Shown in pieces: positions 1 to 6,655 of a DNA stretch of 11,318 bases. The translations under genes were made by a program, and so were the position numbers. Where the stretch lies: contig CAAGHX010000058.1 in NCBI GenBank assembly GCA_900769745.1, positions 1 to 11,318 of the forward strand, written 5' to 3'. Numbering within the stretch: position 1 is the stretch's first letter; the number at the start of each line of letters is the position of its first letter. Origin of the DNA: an uncultured Alistipes sp. GTDB taxonomy: Bacteria > Bacteroidota > Bacteroidia > Bacteroidales > Rikenellaceae. The notes under the pieces were generated by a model. The model searched no databases and was not told the origin of the DNA. It saw only the letters and a program-made list of their open reading frames with translations.

Positions 1-885
1 ATCAACCGTGGTTATGTGGTGAAGCAGAACAAGGAGGCGCAGAAGCGCAGCTACTTGGCGATGACACTCTCTGCATCGGGCAAAATCAGCGAGAAGCAGC
101 TCTCGGAGAACTACGGCAAGGAGAAGAACCGCTTGGCACCAACCGATATCGGTATGGTGGTGAACGACTACCTCGAGTCGCAGTTTGAGCAGATTATGGA
201 CTACAACTTCACCGCAAACGTGGAGAAGGAGTTCGACCGCATCGCCGAGGGTAGCATCACTTGGAACAAGATGATTACCGACTTCTACTCGCCATTCCAC
301 AACTTGGTGAACCGCGCTATCGAGACTCAGACCGACAAGAACAACCAGGTGAGAGTACTCGGCATCGACCCTGAGTCGGGTCACGCTGTGAAGGCTCGCA
401 TCGGCCGCTATGGCCCTATGGTTGAGATTGAGGCCGAGGAGGGCGGCAAGGCTCGCTTCGCATCGCTCAAGAAGGGTCAGCTCATCGAGTCAATCACCCT
501 GGAGGAGGCTTTGGAGCTCTTCGCTCTGCCACGCAACTTGGGCCGTTTCGAGGGCGAGGATTTGATGGTGGGCATTGGTCGCTTTGGCGCTTATGTACGC
601 TATGGCAACTCGTTCGCATCGCTCGCAAAGACCGACGACCCATACACTATCCAATATGAGCGTGCTGTGGAGCTTATCGAGCAGCACAGAGCTACTGTAG
701 CCGCTGCAGCAGCACCACTCAAGACTTTCGAGGAGGATAAGGATATGCTCATCAAGAATGGTCGCTATGGTGCCTACATCGCCTACAAGGGCAAGAACTA
801 CCGCCTGCCTGGTAACCGCAAACCTGAGCAGCTCACCTATGAGGAGTGCCAGAAGATTGTGAGCGCAACGAAGAAGACAAAGTAA
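1..885 (+). CDS. topA: DNA topoisomerase I, C-terminal fragment (5' end outside the window)
   Basis: Type IA topoisomerase, which relaxes negatively supercoiled DNA in the cytoplasm. The reading frame is open from base 1 (I-N-R-G-Y-V-V), so the gene begins upstream; the GTG at base 16 is an internal valine, not a start. The first roughly 100 of 294 visible residues are the end of the catalytic core, with the family pattern P-T-D-I-G...F-T-A...E...I-A-E-G...W. The catalytic tyrosine and Toprim domain lie outside the window. Three C-terminal Topo_C repeats follow, each centred on a G-R-[YF]-G-[PA]-[MY]-[VI] core at about residues 133-141, 191-199 and 252-260. The only cysteine is near the end, so the zinc ribbons of the E. 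coli enzyme are absent. The tail is lysine-rich. No terminator is visible before the next gene 32 bases on, so read-through is possible. Family assignment is secure. Confidence 0.95.
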   Translation: MNRGYVVKQNKEAQKRSYLAMTLSASGKISEKQLSENYGKEKNRLAPTDIGMVVNDYLESQFEQIMDYNFTANVEKEFDRIAEGSITWNKMITDFYSPFHNLVNRAIETQTDKNNQVRVLGIDPESGHAVKARIGRYGPMVEIEAEEGGKARFASLKKGQLIESITLEEALELFALPRNLGRFEGEDLMVGIGRFGAYVRYGNSFASLAKTDDPYTIQYERAVELIEQHRATVAAAAAPLKTFEEDKDMLIKNGRYGAYIAYKGKNYRLPGNRKPEQLTYEECQKIVSATKKTK

Positions 886-917
886 GATTTAAATTATACC
901 TTAAACTAATTGTTATT

Positions 918-2096
918 ATGAAGAAAATGATTCTTTTGGCCGCAGTTATGCTTGGCCTCTCAGTATCAGCTATGGCTCAGGAGGGCTATAAGTTTACTGA
1001 TACAAAGGTGCTTAAGACAGTGCCTATCACTAACCAGTATCGCAGCGGTACTTGCTGGTGCTTCTCTACTCTCTCGTTCCTCGAGGAGGAGATCTTGGCT
1101 AAGGGTGGCGAGCAGGTTACATTGTCACAGATGTGGATTATCCGTAACGCTTACTTCGACAAGGCTATAAAGTATGTTCGTTTGCACGGTAACCTCAACT
1201 TCGCAGTTGGTGGTGCAGCTCACGACGTAACAGAGATGATTAAGAAGTATGGCGCAGTGCCATTGGAGGCTTACCCAGGTTACAACTATGGTACTGAGCT
1301 TCCTGAGTTTGGTGAGATCGACGCTGTGTTGCTCGCATACGTAGAGGCTGTTATCGAGAATAAGAACGGCAAGCTCACAACTGCTTGGCAGGAGGGTTTG
1401 AACGGTATCCTCGATGCTTACTTCGGCAAGCGTCCTGAGAAGTTCACTTACAAGGGCAAGGAGTACACTCCAAAGTCATTCGCTGAGTCATTGCCAATCA
1501 ATATGGACGACTACATCGAGTTCACTTCTTACACTCACTACCCATTCTACACTACTTTCGCTTTGGAGGTACCAGACAACTGGATGTGGCACGAGATGTA
1601 CAACATCCCAATGGAGGAGATGATGCAGTGTGTTGACGCAGCTTTGGCTGCTGGCCACCCAATCGCTTGGGGTACAGACGTTAGCGAGAAGAGCTTCGTA
1701 GGCTCAAAGGCTATCGGTGTTATTCCTGAGGCAGTAGAGAAGAACCTCGTTGGCTCTGACGCTGAGAAGTGGGGCAAGCTCTCTGACGCTGAGAAGCAGG
1801 CTAAGATCAACAGCCTCGACAGCCCAATGAAGGAGAAGACTATCACTCAGGAGATGCGTCAGCAGGCTTACGACAACTACGAGAACACTGACGACCACGG
1901 TATGGTTATCGTAGGTACAGCTGTTGACCAGCAGGGCAACCCATTCTTCAAGGTTCAGAACTCTTGGGGTGACAAGGGCCCATACAAGGGATTCTACTAC
2001 TTCTCACGTCCTTTCGTAGAGTACAAGACTATGGATATCATGGTTAACAAGAACGTAGTACCAAAGGAGATTTTGAAGAAGATTGGTTTGAAATAA
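918..2096 (+). CDS. Secreted C1B-family cysteine peptidase (bleomycin hydrolase / aminopeptidase C-like)
   Basis: A 392-residue papain-fold peptidase. The ATG at 918 is chosen because it is followed directly by a signal peptide (M-K-K, hydrophobic residues 5-18, A-M-A then Q at 20/21); the longer frame from 846 overlaps topA and hides the signal. Catalytic residues are all visible: oxyanion Gln40 and Cys46 (spaced by six, as in papain, within R-S-G-T-C-W), His327 (D-D-H-G) and Asn348 (V-Q-N-S-W-G). The long stretch between Cys and His fits the C1B group rather than short papains. No lipobox is seen, so a soluble periplasmic or further exported protein is expected; well-known PepC and bleomycin hydrolase are cytoplasmic, which makes the signal peptide notable. 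The C-terminus ends in lysine. Codon choice is strongly biased (AAG, GAG, AAC), which may reflect high expression. No good TAnnTTTG promoter is seen in the 32-base gap after topA. The substrate (peptides, as aminopeptidase or endopeptidase) cannot be read from sequence. Confidence 0.9.
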   Translation: MKKMILLAAVMLGLSVSAMAQEGYKFTDTKVLKTVPITNQYRSGTCWCFSTLSFLEEEILAKGGEQVTLSQMWIIRNAYFDKAIKYVRLHGNLNFAVGGAAHDVTEMIKKYGAVPLEAYPGYNYGTELPEFGEIDAVLLAYVEAVIENKNGKLTTAWQEGLNGILDAYFGKRPEKFTYKGKEYTPKSFAESLPINMDDYIEFTSYTHYPFYTTFALEVPDNWMWHEMYNIPMEEMMQCVDAALAAGHPIAWGTDVSEKSFVGSKAIGVIPEAVEKNLVGSDAEKWGKLSDAEKQAKINSLDSPMKEKTITQEMRQQAYDNYENTDDHGMVIVGTAVDQQGNPFFKVQNSWGDKGPYKGFYYFSRPFVEYKTMDIMVNKNVVPKEILKKIGLK

Positions 2097-2118
2097 TTCC
2101 AAGTATTAAGTTTCGATA

Positions 2119-2130
2119 GCCCGCAAGGGC
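2119..2130 (+). other. Small GNRA-type hairpin before the terminator
   Basis: GCCC-GCAA-GGGC: a perfect 4-bp GC stem closed by a GCAA tetraloop, which belongs to the stable GNRA class. It lies 22 bases after the peptidase stop codon and directly before the terminator stem. It may stabilise the mRNA 3' end, but with only four base pairs it could be chance. Confidence 0.35.
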
Positions 2131-2166
2131 AAAGCCGCTGCGCCAACAAGGCGTGGCGGTTTTTTT
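2131..2166 (+). terminator. Intrinsic terminator of the peptidase gene
   Basis: The stem pairs 2135-2144 with 2150-2159 as 10 continuous base pairs including two G-U wobbles, with the loop AACAA, followed at once by seven T (2160-2166). Three A before the stem can also pair with the first T residues. The orientation and the T-run fit the + strand transcript ending with the C1B peptidase. The following 83 bases (2167-2249) hold no gene or clear motif. Confidence 0.9.
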
Positions 2167-2249
2167 GTTAATCCAAAATTGGTTTTTGTGGTAATATATC
2201 GCACCGATAAATTTTGGGAATAAGGCAGACGGGGGACGTGTTTATTAGT

Positions 2250-2288
2250 AAAAAAAGACTGCCAACGGAAAATGTTAGCAGTCTTTTC
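2250..2288. terminator. Convergent terminator between the peptidase gene and the ABC operon
   Basis: A perfect 10-bp stem pairs 2253-2262 with 2278-2287. After one C/A mismatch it extends by AAC/GTT around a 7-base loop. On the minus strand the stem is followed by a run of T (complement of the seven A at 2250-2256), which suits termination of the ABC permease transcript ending at 2313. On the + strand only four T follow before a C, so it is probably a weaker backup there. Confidence 0.85.
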
Positions 2289-2312
2289 TATTCTTATTGA
2301 AGTTGCAAAAAA

Positions 2313-3626
2313 CTATTGTTTTATCCAAGATAAAAGCTCCTTGAGCGTTGGCTTCTTGCCGTGCATAAAGATTCCCACACGATAAATCTTACCAGCGAAC
2401 CACGCCATGGCGCCTACCGAGATGTAGAGCAGCACAATCGAGAGGATGATTTGCCAAGTAGGGATATCGAACGGTATGCGGGCCATCATCACAACAGGCG
2501 AGGTGAATGGGATAATAGAACCCCAGAAGGCCAGCTGCGAGTTAGGGTCGTTGGATACCGACATAGCCAAGATAAGAGCCAAGATAATAGGCACTGTGAT
2601 GGGGGTCTGCAACTGGCTGGCGTCCTGGATAGAGTCAACAGCCGAGCCCACAGCGGCAAACATAGCCGAGTAGAAGAGGAATCCGCCCACCAAGAACAGA
2701 AGCAGCCACACGAACATAGTAACCAGGCCACCCATATCGGTTGCAAACGAGAGAGCCGAGAGCATATCGGCATCGAGGCCCGCCTCGGCAGAGGTGATAG
2801 AGCCCGCCTGCACAGCCTCGACGCTCTGCATCACATCAGCAGGCACAAGCGATGGCAGGAGCGTCGCACCCAGGCCACACACCAGCACACCCCATATAAC
2901 AATCTGAGTAGCAGCCACAGCCGCAACACCCAAAATCTTACCAATCATAAGCTGGAACGGGCTCACGCTCGACACCAGCACATCCAGCACGCGGCTACCC
3001 TTCTCCTCGATTACCGAGGTCATAACCATCGAGCCGTATATCAGCAGGAACATATAGAGCACCAGACCCAGCACTACGCCCAAGGCATAGGCTACAATCG
3101 ACGATGTGGCCTCCTGCTCCTCGCCCTCGGCCGAGAGGTCGTTGCGGTAGTTGGTGAGGGTAACTCTCACCTTCACATCGCGCATAATCTGCTCCAGATT
3201 CTCTATATCGTAACGCTTCAGGCGCTCACGCTCAATCACTCGCTCAATCTGCGACGAGATGTTCGACTCAAGCGACATCGACGACGAGGAGTTGGTGTAG
3301 AGCTTCACGTTCGAGGGGTTATCGACCACATCCTCGCCAATCCACAGCACACCAAAAACCTCGGTGTTGGCCTTCGCCTGCTCGAAAGGCATAGTGGTGA
3401 GGTTGAACTTCAGCTCATCGTCACCCTCGAGGTGGGGAGCCACGATATTGCTCTGGTCGATGACCAGCAGCTCCTTCATATCGCCCTTGGCAAAGAGCAT
3501 CATAAGCGTAGGCGCAGCCATCATCAAGAGCATAAACAGAGGCATAAGGATAGTCGTGATGATAAACGACTTCTTACGCACGCGCTCGTTGAACTCACGA
3601 GCTATAATGATTCCAATCTTATTCAT
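2313..3626 (-). CDS. ABC-2 type transporter permease, NatB-like
   Basis: A 437-residue integral membrane subunit of an ABC exporter that pairs with the ATPase encoded just upstream. Layout: cytoplasmic N-terminus with an R-E-F-N-E-R-V-R-K-K-S-F pattern typical of this family, first membrane helix at about 21-45, a large extracytoplasmic domain at about 46-175, then a cluster of helices near 176-200, 228-255, 300-327, 342-358 and 393-412. The E-E-K-G-S-R-V-L-D-V-L-V-S-S motif (207-220) between helices is characteristic of NatB/ABC-2 permeases, and F-T-S-P-V-V-M-M-A-R (374-383) is another family signature. NatB of Bacillus is linked to sodium export, but the family also includes transporters of other or unknown substrates, so the cargo here is undetermined. 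The start codon is ATG, 22 bases after the ATPase stop, and the gene ends in the convergent terminator. Confidence 0.9.
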   Translation of the reverse strand: MNKIGIIIAREFNERVRKKSFIITTILMPLFMLLMMAAPTLMMLFAKGDMKELLVIDQSNIVAPHLEGDDELKFNLTTMPFEQAKANTEVFGVLWIGEDVVDNPSNVKLYTNSSSSMSLESNISSQIERVIERERLKRYDIENLEQIMRDVKVRVTLTNYRNDLSAEGEEQEATSSIVAYALGVVLGLVLYMFLLIYGSMVMTSVIEEKGSRVLDVLVSSVSPFQLMIGKILGVAAVAATQIVIWGVLVCGLGATLLPSLVPADVMQSVEAVQAGSITSAEAGLDADMLSALSFATDMGGLVTMFVWLLLFLVGGFLFYSAMFAAVGSAVDSIQDASQLQTPITVPIILALILAMSVSNDPNSQLAFWGSIIPFTSPVVMMARIPFDIPTWQIILSIVLLYISVGAMAWFAGKIYRVGIFMHGKKPTLKELLSWIKQ

Positions 3627-3648
3627 CGCTACACAGTTTTACGGTTTA

Positions 3649-4572
3649 TTACAGGCTACCCTCGACAGCTCTGATGAAGATGTCGTTCATACTTGGCATC
3701 ACCTCGCGGAACGAACGCAGCTCCACAGCATCGTTGGCCACAGCTATACCCTCACGCACCGACACCGACTCCTTGAGGCGGATGCGGGTGGTGTGGTAAG
3801 GGGTGTCGGCCACCTCGACAGTACCCATCAAATCGGCCAGTGCAGAGAGCTTCTGCTCGAAGAGTGAGCTATCGCCGCCATAGGTTACCTCGAAGATATT
3901 CTCGCCAAAGCGGTGACGAAGCTCATCGACCGAGCCCGAGAGGATGTTGTGCGACTTGTTAATCAGGGTGATGTGGTCGCAAATCTCCTCGACGCTCGAC
4001 ATATTGTGAGTAGAGAAAATCACCGTAGCACCCTCGTCACACAGACGCAGAATCTCCTGCTTGAGAAGGTTGGCGTTGATAGGGTCGAAGCCCGAGAAGG
4101 GCTCATCGAAGATAAGCAACTTGGGGTTGTGGAGCACGGTGGTGATAAACTGCACCTTCTGCGCCATACCCTTCGACAAATCCTCGACCTTCTTGTCCCA
4201 CCAGCTCTCGATGCCGAAGCGGACAAACCACTGCTTCAATCGAACGAGTGCCTCGCGGCGCGAAAGACCCTTCAAGCGAGCGAAGAAGAGAGCCTGCTCG
4301 CCCACCTTCATCTTCTTGTAGAGGCCACGCTCCTCGGGCAGGTAGCCGATGTGGTAGATATCCTCATCGGTGATGGTGTGACCATCGAAAATCACCTGAC
4401 CCTGGTCGGGGAGAGTGATGCGGTTGACCACACGAATAAGCGTAGTCTTACCAGCACCGTTGGGGCCCAGCAATCCGTAGATTGAGCCTCGGGGCACGCT
4501 GAGCGACACATTGTCGAGTGCCGTATGCTTTGAGTAACGCTTGGTTACGTTCTCAACTTGTAGAATATTCAT
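3649..4572 (-). CDS. ABC transporter ATP-binding protein, NatA-like
   Basis: A 307-residue ATPase subunit driving the adjacent NatB-like permease. Visible motifs: Walker A G-P-N-G-A-G-K-T (36-43), signature L-S-K-G-M (132-136), Walker B L-L-I-F-D-E-P (152-158), and the switch histidine in S-T-H-N (His189). In the Q-loop region the sequence is Y-L-P-E-E-R-G-L-Y, as commonly seen in this subfamily. Residues from about 215 form the C-terminal extension (DUF4162-like) found on these exporters. The ATG at 4572 is chosen because M-N-I-L-Q-V-E-N-V-T is the canonical beginning; an in-frame start at 4599 would add nine residues and overlap the candidate -7 box, so a transcript from that promoter would start downstream of it. 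It is first in a two-gene operon with the permease. Confidence 0.93.
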   Translation of the reverse strand: MNILQVENVTKRYSKHTALDNVSLSVPRGSIYGLLGPNGAGKTTLIRVVNRITLPDQGQVIFDGHTITDEDIYHIGYLPEERGLYKKMKVGEQALFFARLKGLSRREALVRLKQWFVRFGIESWWDKKVEDLSKGMAQKVQFITTVLHNPKLLIFDEPFSGFDPINANLLKQEILRLCDEGATVIFSTHNMSSVEEICDHITLINKSHNILSGSVDELRHRFGENIFEVTYGGDSSLFEQKLSALADLMGTVEVADTPYHTTRIRLKESVSVREGIAVANDAVELRSFREVMPSMNDIFIRAVEGSL

Positions 4573-4596
4573 ATAGTTAGAGTTTTCTTCCGGTAA

Positions 4597-4604
4597 CAAA
4601 TATA
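4597..4604 (-). promoter_or_regulatory. Candidate Bacteroidota -7 promoter box for the ABC operon
   Basis: On the minus strand TATATTTG matches the Bacteroidota consensus TAnnTTTG fully and lies 24 bases upstream of the ATPase ATG. This would give a short leader of about 15-20 bases. No TTG is present at the usual -33 spacing, so this is only half of a promoter. It lies just after the terminator of the upstream unit, where a new promoter would be expected. Confidence 0.5.
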
Positions 4605-4605
4605 C

Positions 4606-4635
4606 AAAAAAAACTACTCCGAAGTAGAGTAGTTT
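4606..4635 (-). terminator. Intrinsic terminator of the gldE-phosphopantetheinyl transferase unit
   Basis: On the minus strand a perfect 9-bp stem (4635-4627 with 4619-4611) closes a 7-base loop and runs into eight T (complement of A 4613-4606). An alternative inner fold with a TCGG loop is also possible. It lies 32 bases after the transferase stop codon and directly before the ABC operon promoter candidate. Confidence 0.88.
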
Positions 4636-4667
4636 AAGTTTTTATTTCACTATTATCGGGTATGTCG

Positions 4668-5270
4668 CTATCCAAAAACCAGAATATGCGCCTCATCGGG
4701 CTGTACGATTCTCAGCTGCACAAGCTGCTCGTCCAGAAGGCGTGCCTCAATCTCGCCAGCCTCGACATCGAGCCTTAGCAGCTCTATATCTCGCAGAAAA
4801 TCAACACCTTCTCTGCTCATCATCTTATAGAGCGCCTCCTTGGCGCACCACACAGCGGCCATCTTTAGCGGCGAGTCAACGAGCAAGCCCTCACGCTCGG
4901 CATCAGAGATATACTTTCTGGCGACACGCTCGAAGTTACGCTCCACACGCTCGACATCGACCCCACAGGGTTTGTCGCTCAACAGCAGAGCCACACAATC
5001 GGCACAGTGCGACACCGATATATATTTATATTGTGAATTCTCGATGCAGGGGGCTCCCTGCTTAGAATAGCTTACTCGGCACTCCTCGCCTGCCACCTTG
5101 CGAAGCAACCCTCGCCACGCCAGACGCTCGGCACGACGCGACTTAGAGCTAATGCCCTCCAACGACTCCAGCTCGGCAGCCGTAGCCTGGGCCTCAAGCA
5201 GCTCGAGCTCGGCGATAGGCTCAACGGCCAGCAGGCCATAGGGCAGGTTGATGGTGAACGCGAGGCTCAT
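4668..5270 (-). CDS. 4'-phosphopantetheinyl transferase superfamily protein
   Basis: A 200-residue enzyme predicted to move the phosphopantetheine arm of coenzyme A onto a serine of an acyl or peptidyl carrier protein in the cytoplasm. The three family motifs are present: S-V-S-H (85-88, CoA contact), G-V-D-V-E (103-107, with magnesium ligands Asp105 and Glu107) and W-C-A-K-E-A-L-Y-K (141-149, including Lys144, Glu145 and Lys149). The length and an N-terminal region before motif 1 suggest a Sfp/Gsp-like monomer made of two half-domains rather than the roughly 120-residue AcpS trimer type. It may serve as the general carrier-protein activator or act on a specialised pathway; no carrier protein or synthase gene is in the window. 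The start ATG shares one base with the gldE stop (TAATG), so translational coupling is likely. Confidence 0.92.
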   Translation of the reverse strand: MSLAFTINLPYGLLAVEPIAELELLEAQATAAELESLEGISSKSRRAERLAWRGLLRKVAGEECRVSYSKQGAPCIENSQYKYISVSHCADCVALLLSDKPCGVDVERVERNFERVARKYISDAEREGLLVDSPLKMAAVWCAKEALYKMMSREGVDFLRDIELLRLDVEAGEIEARLLDEQLVQLRIVQPDEAHILVFG

Positions 5271-6625
5271 TACTCCGCAGAGTTTGAAGTGGCCTGGCGA
5301 CCTACGACAACCTTGATTTTATCTACTCGGCGGCCATCCATCTTGTTTACTGTAAAGCGTATATCGTGAGTCTCAACCATATCGCCCTTCTTCAGTAGGT
5401 CACGACGAAGCTCCAACATCAGTCCCGCCAGGGTCTCGGCACGGCCACGTACCTCGGCCAAAACCTCCTCCTCTAAATCGACAACACGCTCGAAATCGAC
5501 GATATGAGTCTTGCCATCGAAGATGTAGGTGTTGGCGTTGAGTCGCTCATAGAATGACTCCTCAACGTCGCTCTCGTCGGAAATCTCACCCACGACCTCC
5601 TCCAAGATATCCTCCAGCGAAACCAAGCCCTCGGTGCCGCCATACTCATCGACAACGATGGCGATATGAATCTTGTTCTCCTGGAAATCGCGCAACAGGT
5701 CGTCAATCTTCTTGTGCTTAGGCACGAAATATATCTTGCGGATGAGCTGCTGCCAGCCAAACTCGTCGCCCGAATTGATGTGGGGCAAGAGGTCCTTGAC
5801 GTAGAGCGCACCCTTGATGTGGTCCAAATCCTCATCGTAAACGGGGATACGCGAGTAGCCCGACTCGATGATGATGCTCTTCACACGCTCGAAGCTATCG
5901 GTAATCTCCACAGCGGTGATGTCGATGCGGGGGCGCATAATCTCCTCAACCTCGGTATTCACGAAGTTCACAATGCCCTCCAGCATCTGATGCTCCTGCG
6001 CCGACTGCACCGAGCCCTTAGCCAAATCGACTGCATCGGCCAGCTCCTCCATCGAAATCTCGGCATTGCGCGACGCCAGGCGGCTTATGCGGCCACCAGT
6101 GCGCACCAGCACATACGAGAGTGGATAGGTGAGCCATCCGAAGAACTTGATGGGATAGACCACCAAGCGGGCGAAGCCGCGAGGGTTGCCCTGAGAGAAT
6201 ACCTTAGGCAGAATCTCACCAAAGAGCAGCAACAGGAAGGTTACGAGTACGGTCTTGAACAAGAACTCAAACCTGTTGAAGACAAAGAGGCTATCCATCA
6301 CGTTTGAGCTGAGGATAACGATGCAGATATTGACCAGATTGTTGGTAACCAAGATTGTTGCCAGCAACTTATCGACATCGGAAAGCAGCCCCAGAATCAT
6401 ACCGTCGCGAGTGTCGGGTTTCTCACGCATCTGCTGCAACTGGCTGGGCGAGAGCGAGAAGAACGCCACCTCGGAGCCCGACACCAAAGCCGACACCAAC
6501 AGCAGCAATATCATCACTGCCAACATTGCGACTATCTGTGGGGTAAAACCTAAATATGTGATTGCTAACTCTTCCAATCGATTAGGGTTTTGATTTATGG
6601 TAAACGAGGTTGCCCCGAAAGACAA
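5270..6625 (-). CDS. gldE: GldE-family CNNM/CBS/CorC-domain membrane protein
   Basis: A membrane protein of the HlyC/CorC (CNNM) superfamily. From the most upstream start (451 residues): CNNM/DUF21 membrane domain at about 31-190 with G-S-E-V-A-F-F-S-L (50-58) and G-E-I-L-P-K (136-141); a CBS-domain pair at about 226-345 with I-M-R-P-R-I-D and Y-S-R-I-P-V-Y-D; and a CorC_HlyC domain at about 360-440. The G-S-E-V-A-F-F-S-L-S-P stretch and overall form match proteins annotated as GldE in Bacteroidota; in Flavobacterium GldE is needed for gliding, while related CNNM proteins take part in magnesium or other cation transport. Most carriers in Bacteroidales do not glide, so the role here is open. 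The start is uncertain: TTG at 6625, TTG at 6577 and ATG at 6526 are in frame. The ATG would begin inside the first membrane segment, and the 6625 TTG sits inside a hairpin. Confidence 0.87.
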   Translation of the reverse strand: MSFGATSFTINQNPNRLEELAITYLGFTPQIVAMLAVMILLLLVSALVSGSEVAFFSLSPSQLQQMREKPDTRDGMILGLLSDVDKLLATILVTNNLVNICIVILSSNVMDSLFVFNRFEFLFKTVLVTFLLLLFGEILPKVFSQGNPRGFARLVVYPIKFFGWLTYPLSYVLVRTGGRISRLASRNAEISMEELADAVDLAKGSVQSAQEHQMLEGIVNFVNTEVEEIMRPRIDITAVEITDSFERVKSIIIESGYSRIPVYDEDLDHIKGALYVKDLLPHINSGDEFGWQQLIRKIYFVPKHKKIDDLLRDFQENKIHIAIVVDEYGGTEGLVSLEDILEEVVGEISDESDVEESFYERLNANTYIFDGKTHIVDFERVVDLEEEVLAEVRGRAETLAGLMLELRRDLLKKGDMVETHDIRFTVNKMDGRRVDKIKVVVGRQATSNSAE

Positions 6626-6630
6626 CCCCG
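6605..6630 (-). terminator. Hairpin after ftsZ, possible weak terminator
   Basis: Minus-strand RNA can pair 6630-6623 with 6612-6605 as 8 bp including one G-U wobble, with a 10-base loop. It starts 26 bases after the ftsZ stop codon. Only TTTA follows, so termination would be weak. The wobble forms only in minus-strand RNA (on the + strand it is an A/C mismatch), which fits function in the division-cluster transcript. It covers the TTG at 6625. Confidence 0.45.
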
Positions 6631-6655
6631 ATTCTATACTGTAAGCTAAAGATGT

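Noticed and set aside
846..917. An N-terminal extension of the peptidase by 24 residues, overlapping topA.
   Set aside because: The extension would place a charged segment before the signal peptide; the ATG at 918 gives a textbook signal sequence.
2361..3674. A + strand open frame of 437 codons opposite the ABC permease, by coincidence the same length as the permease.
   Set aside because: Its product is dominated by His, Arg, Gln and Glu with no domain pattern, as expected from the complement of this codon bias; the minus-strand frame has clear membrane helices and NatB motifs.
4573..4599. A nine-residue longer start for the ABC ATPase.
   Set aside because: M-N-I-L-Q-V-E-N-V-T is the usual beginning of this family, and the longer start would overlap the candidate -7 box.
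6540..6600. A possible promoter for gldE (TTG followed about 22 bases later by TAGGTTTT).
   Set aside because: The -7 box differs from TAnnTTTG at its last base and the spacing is outside the usual range; too weak to list as a feature.
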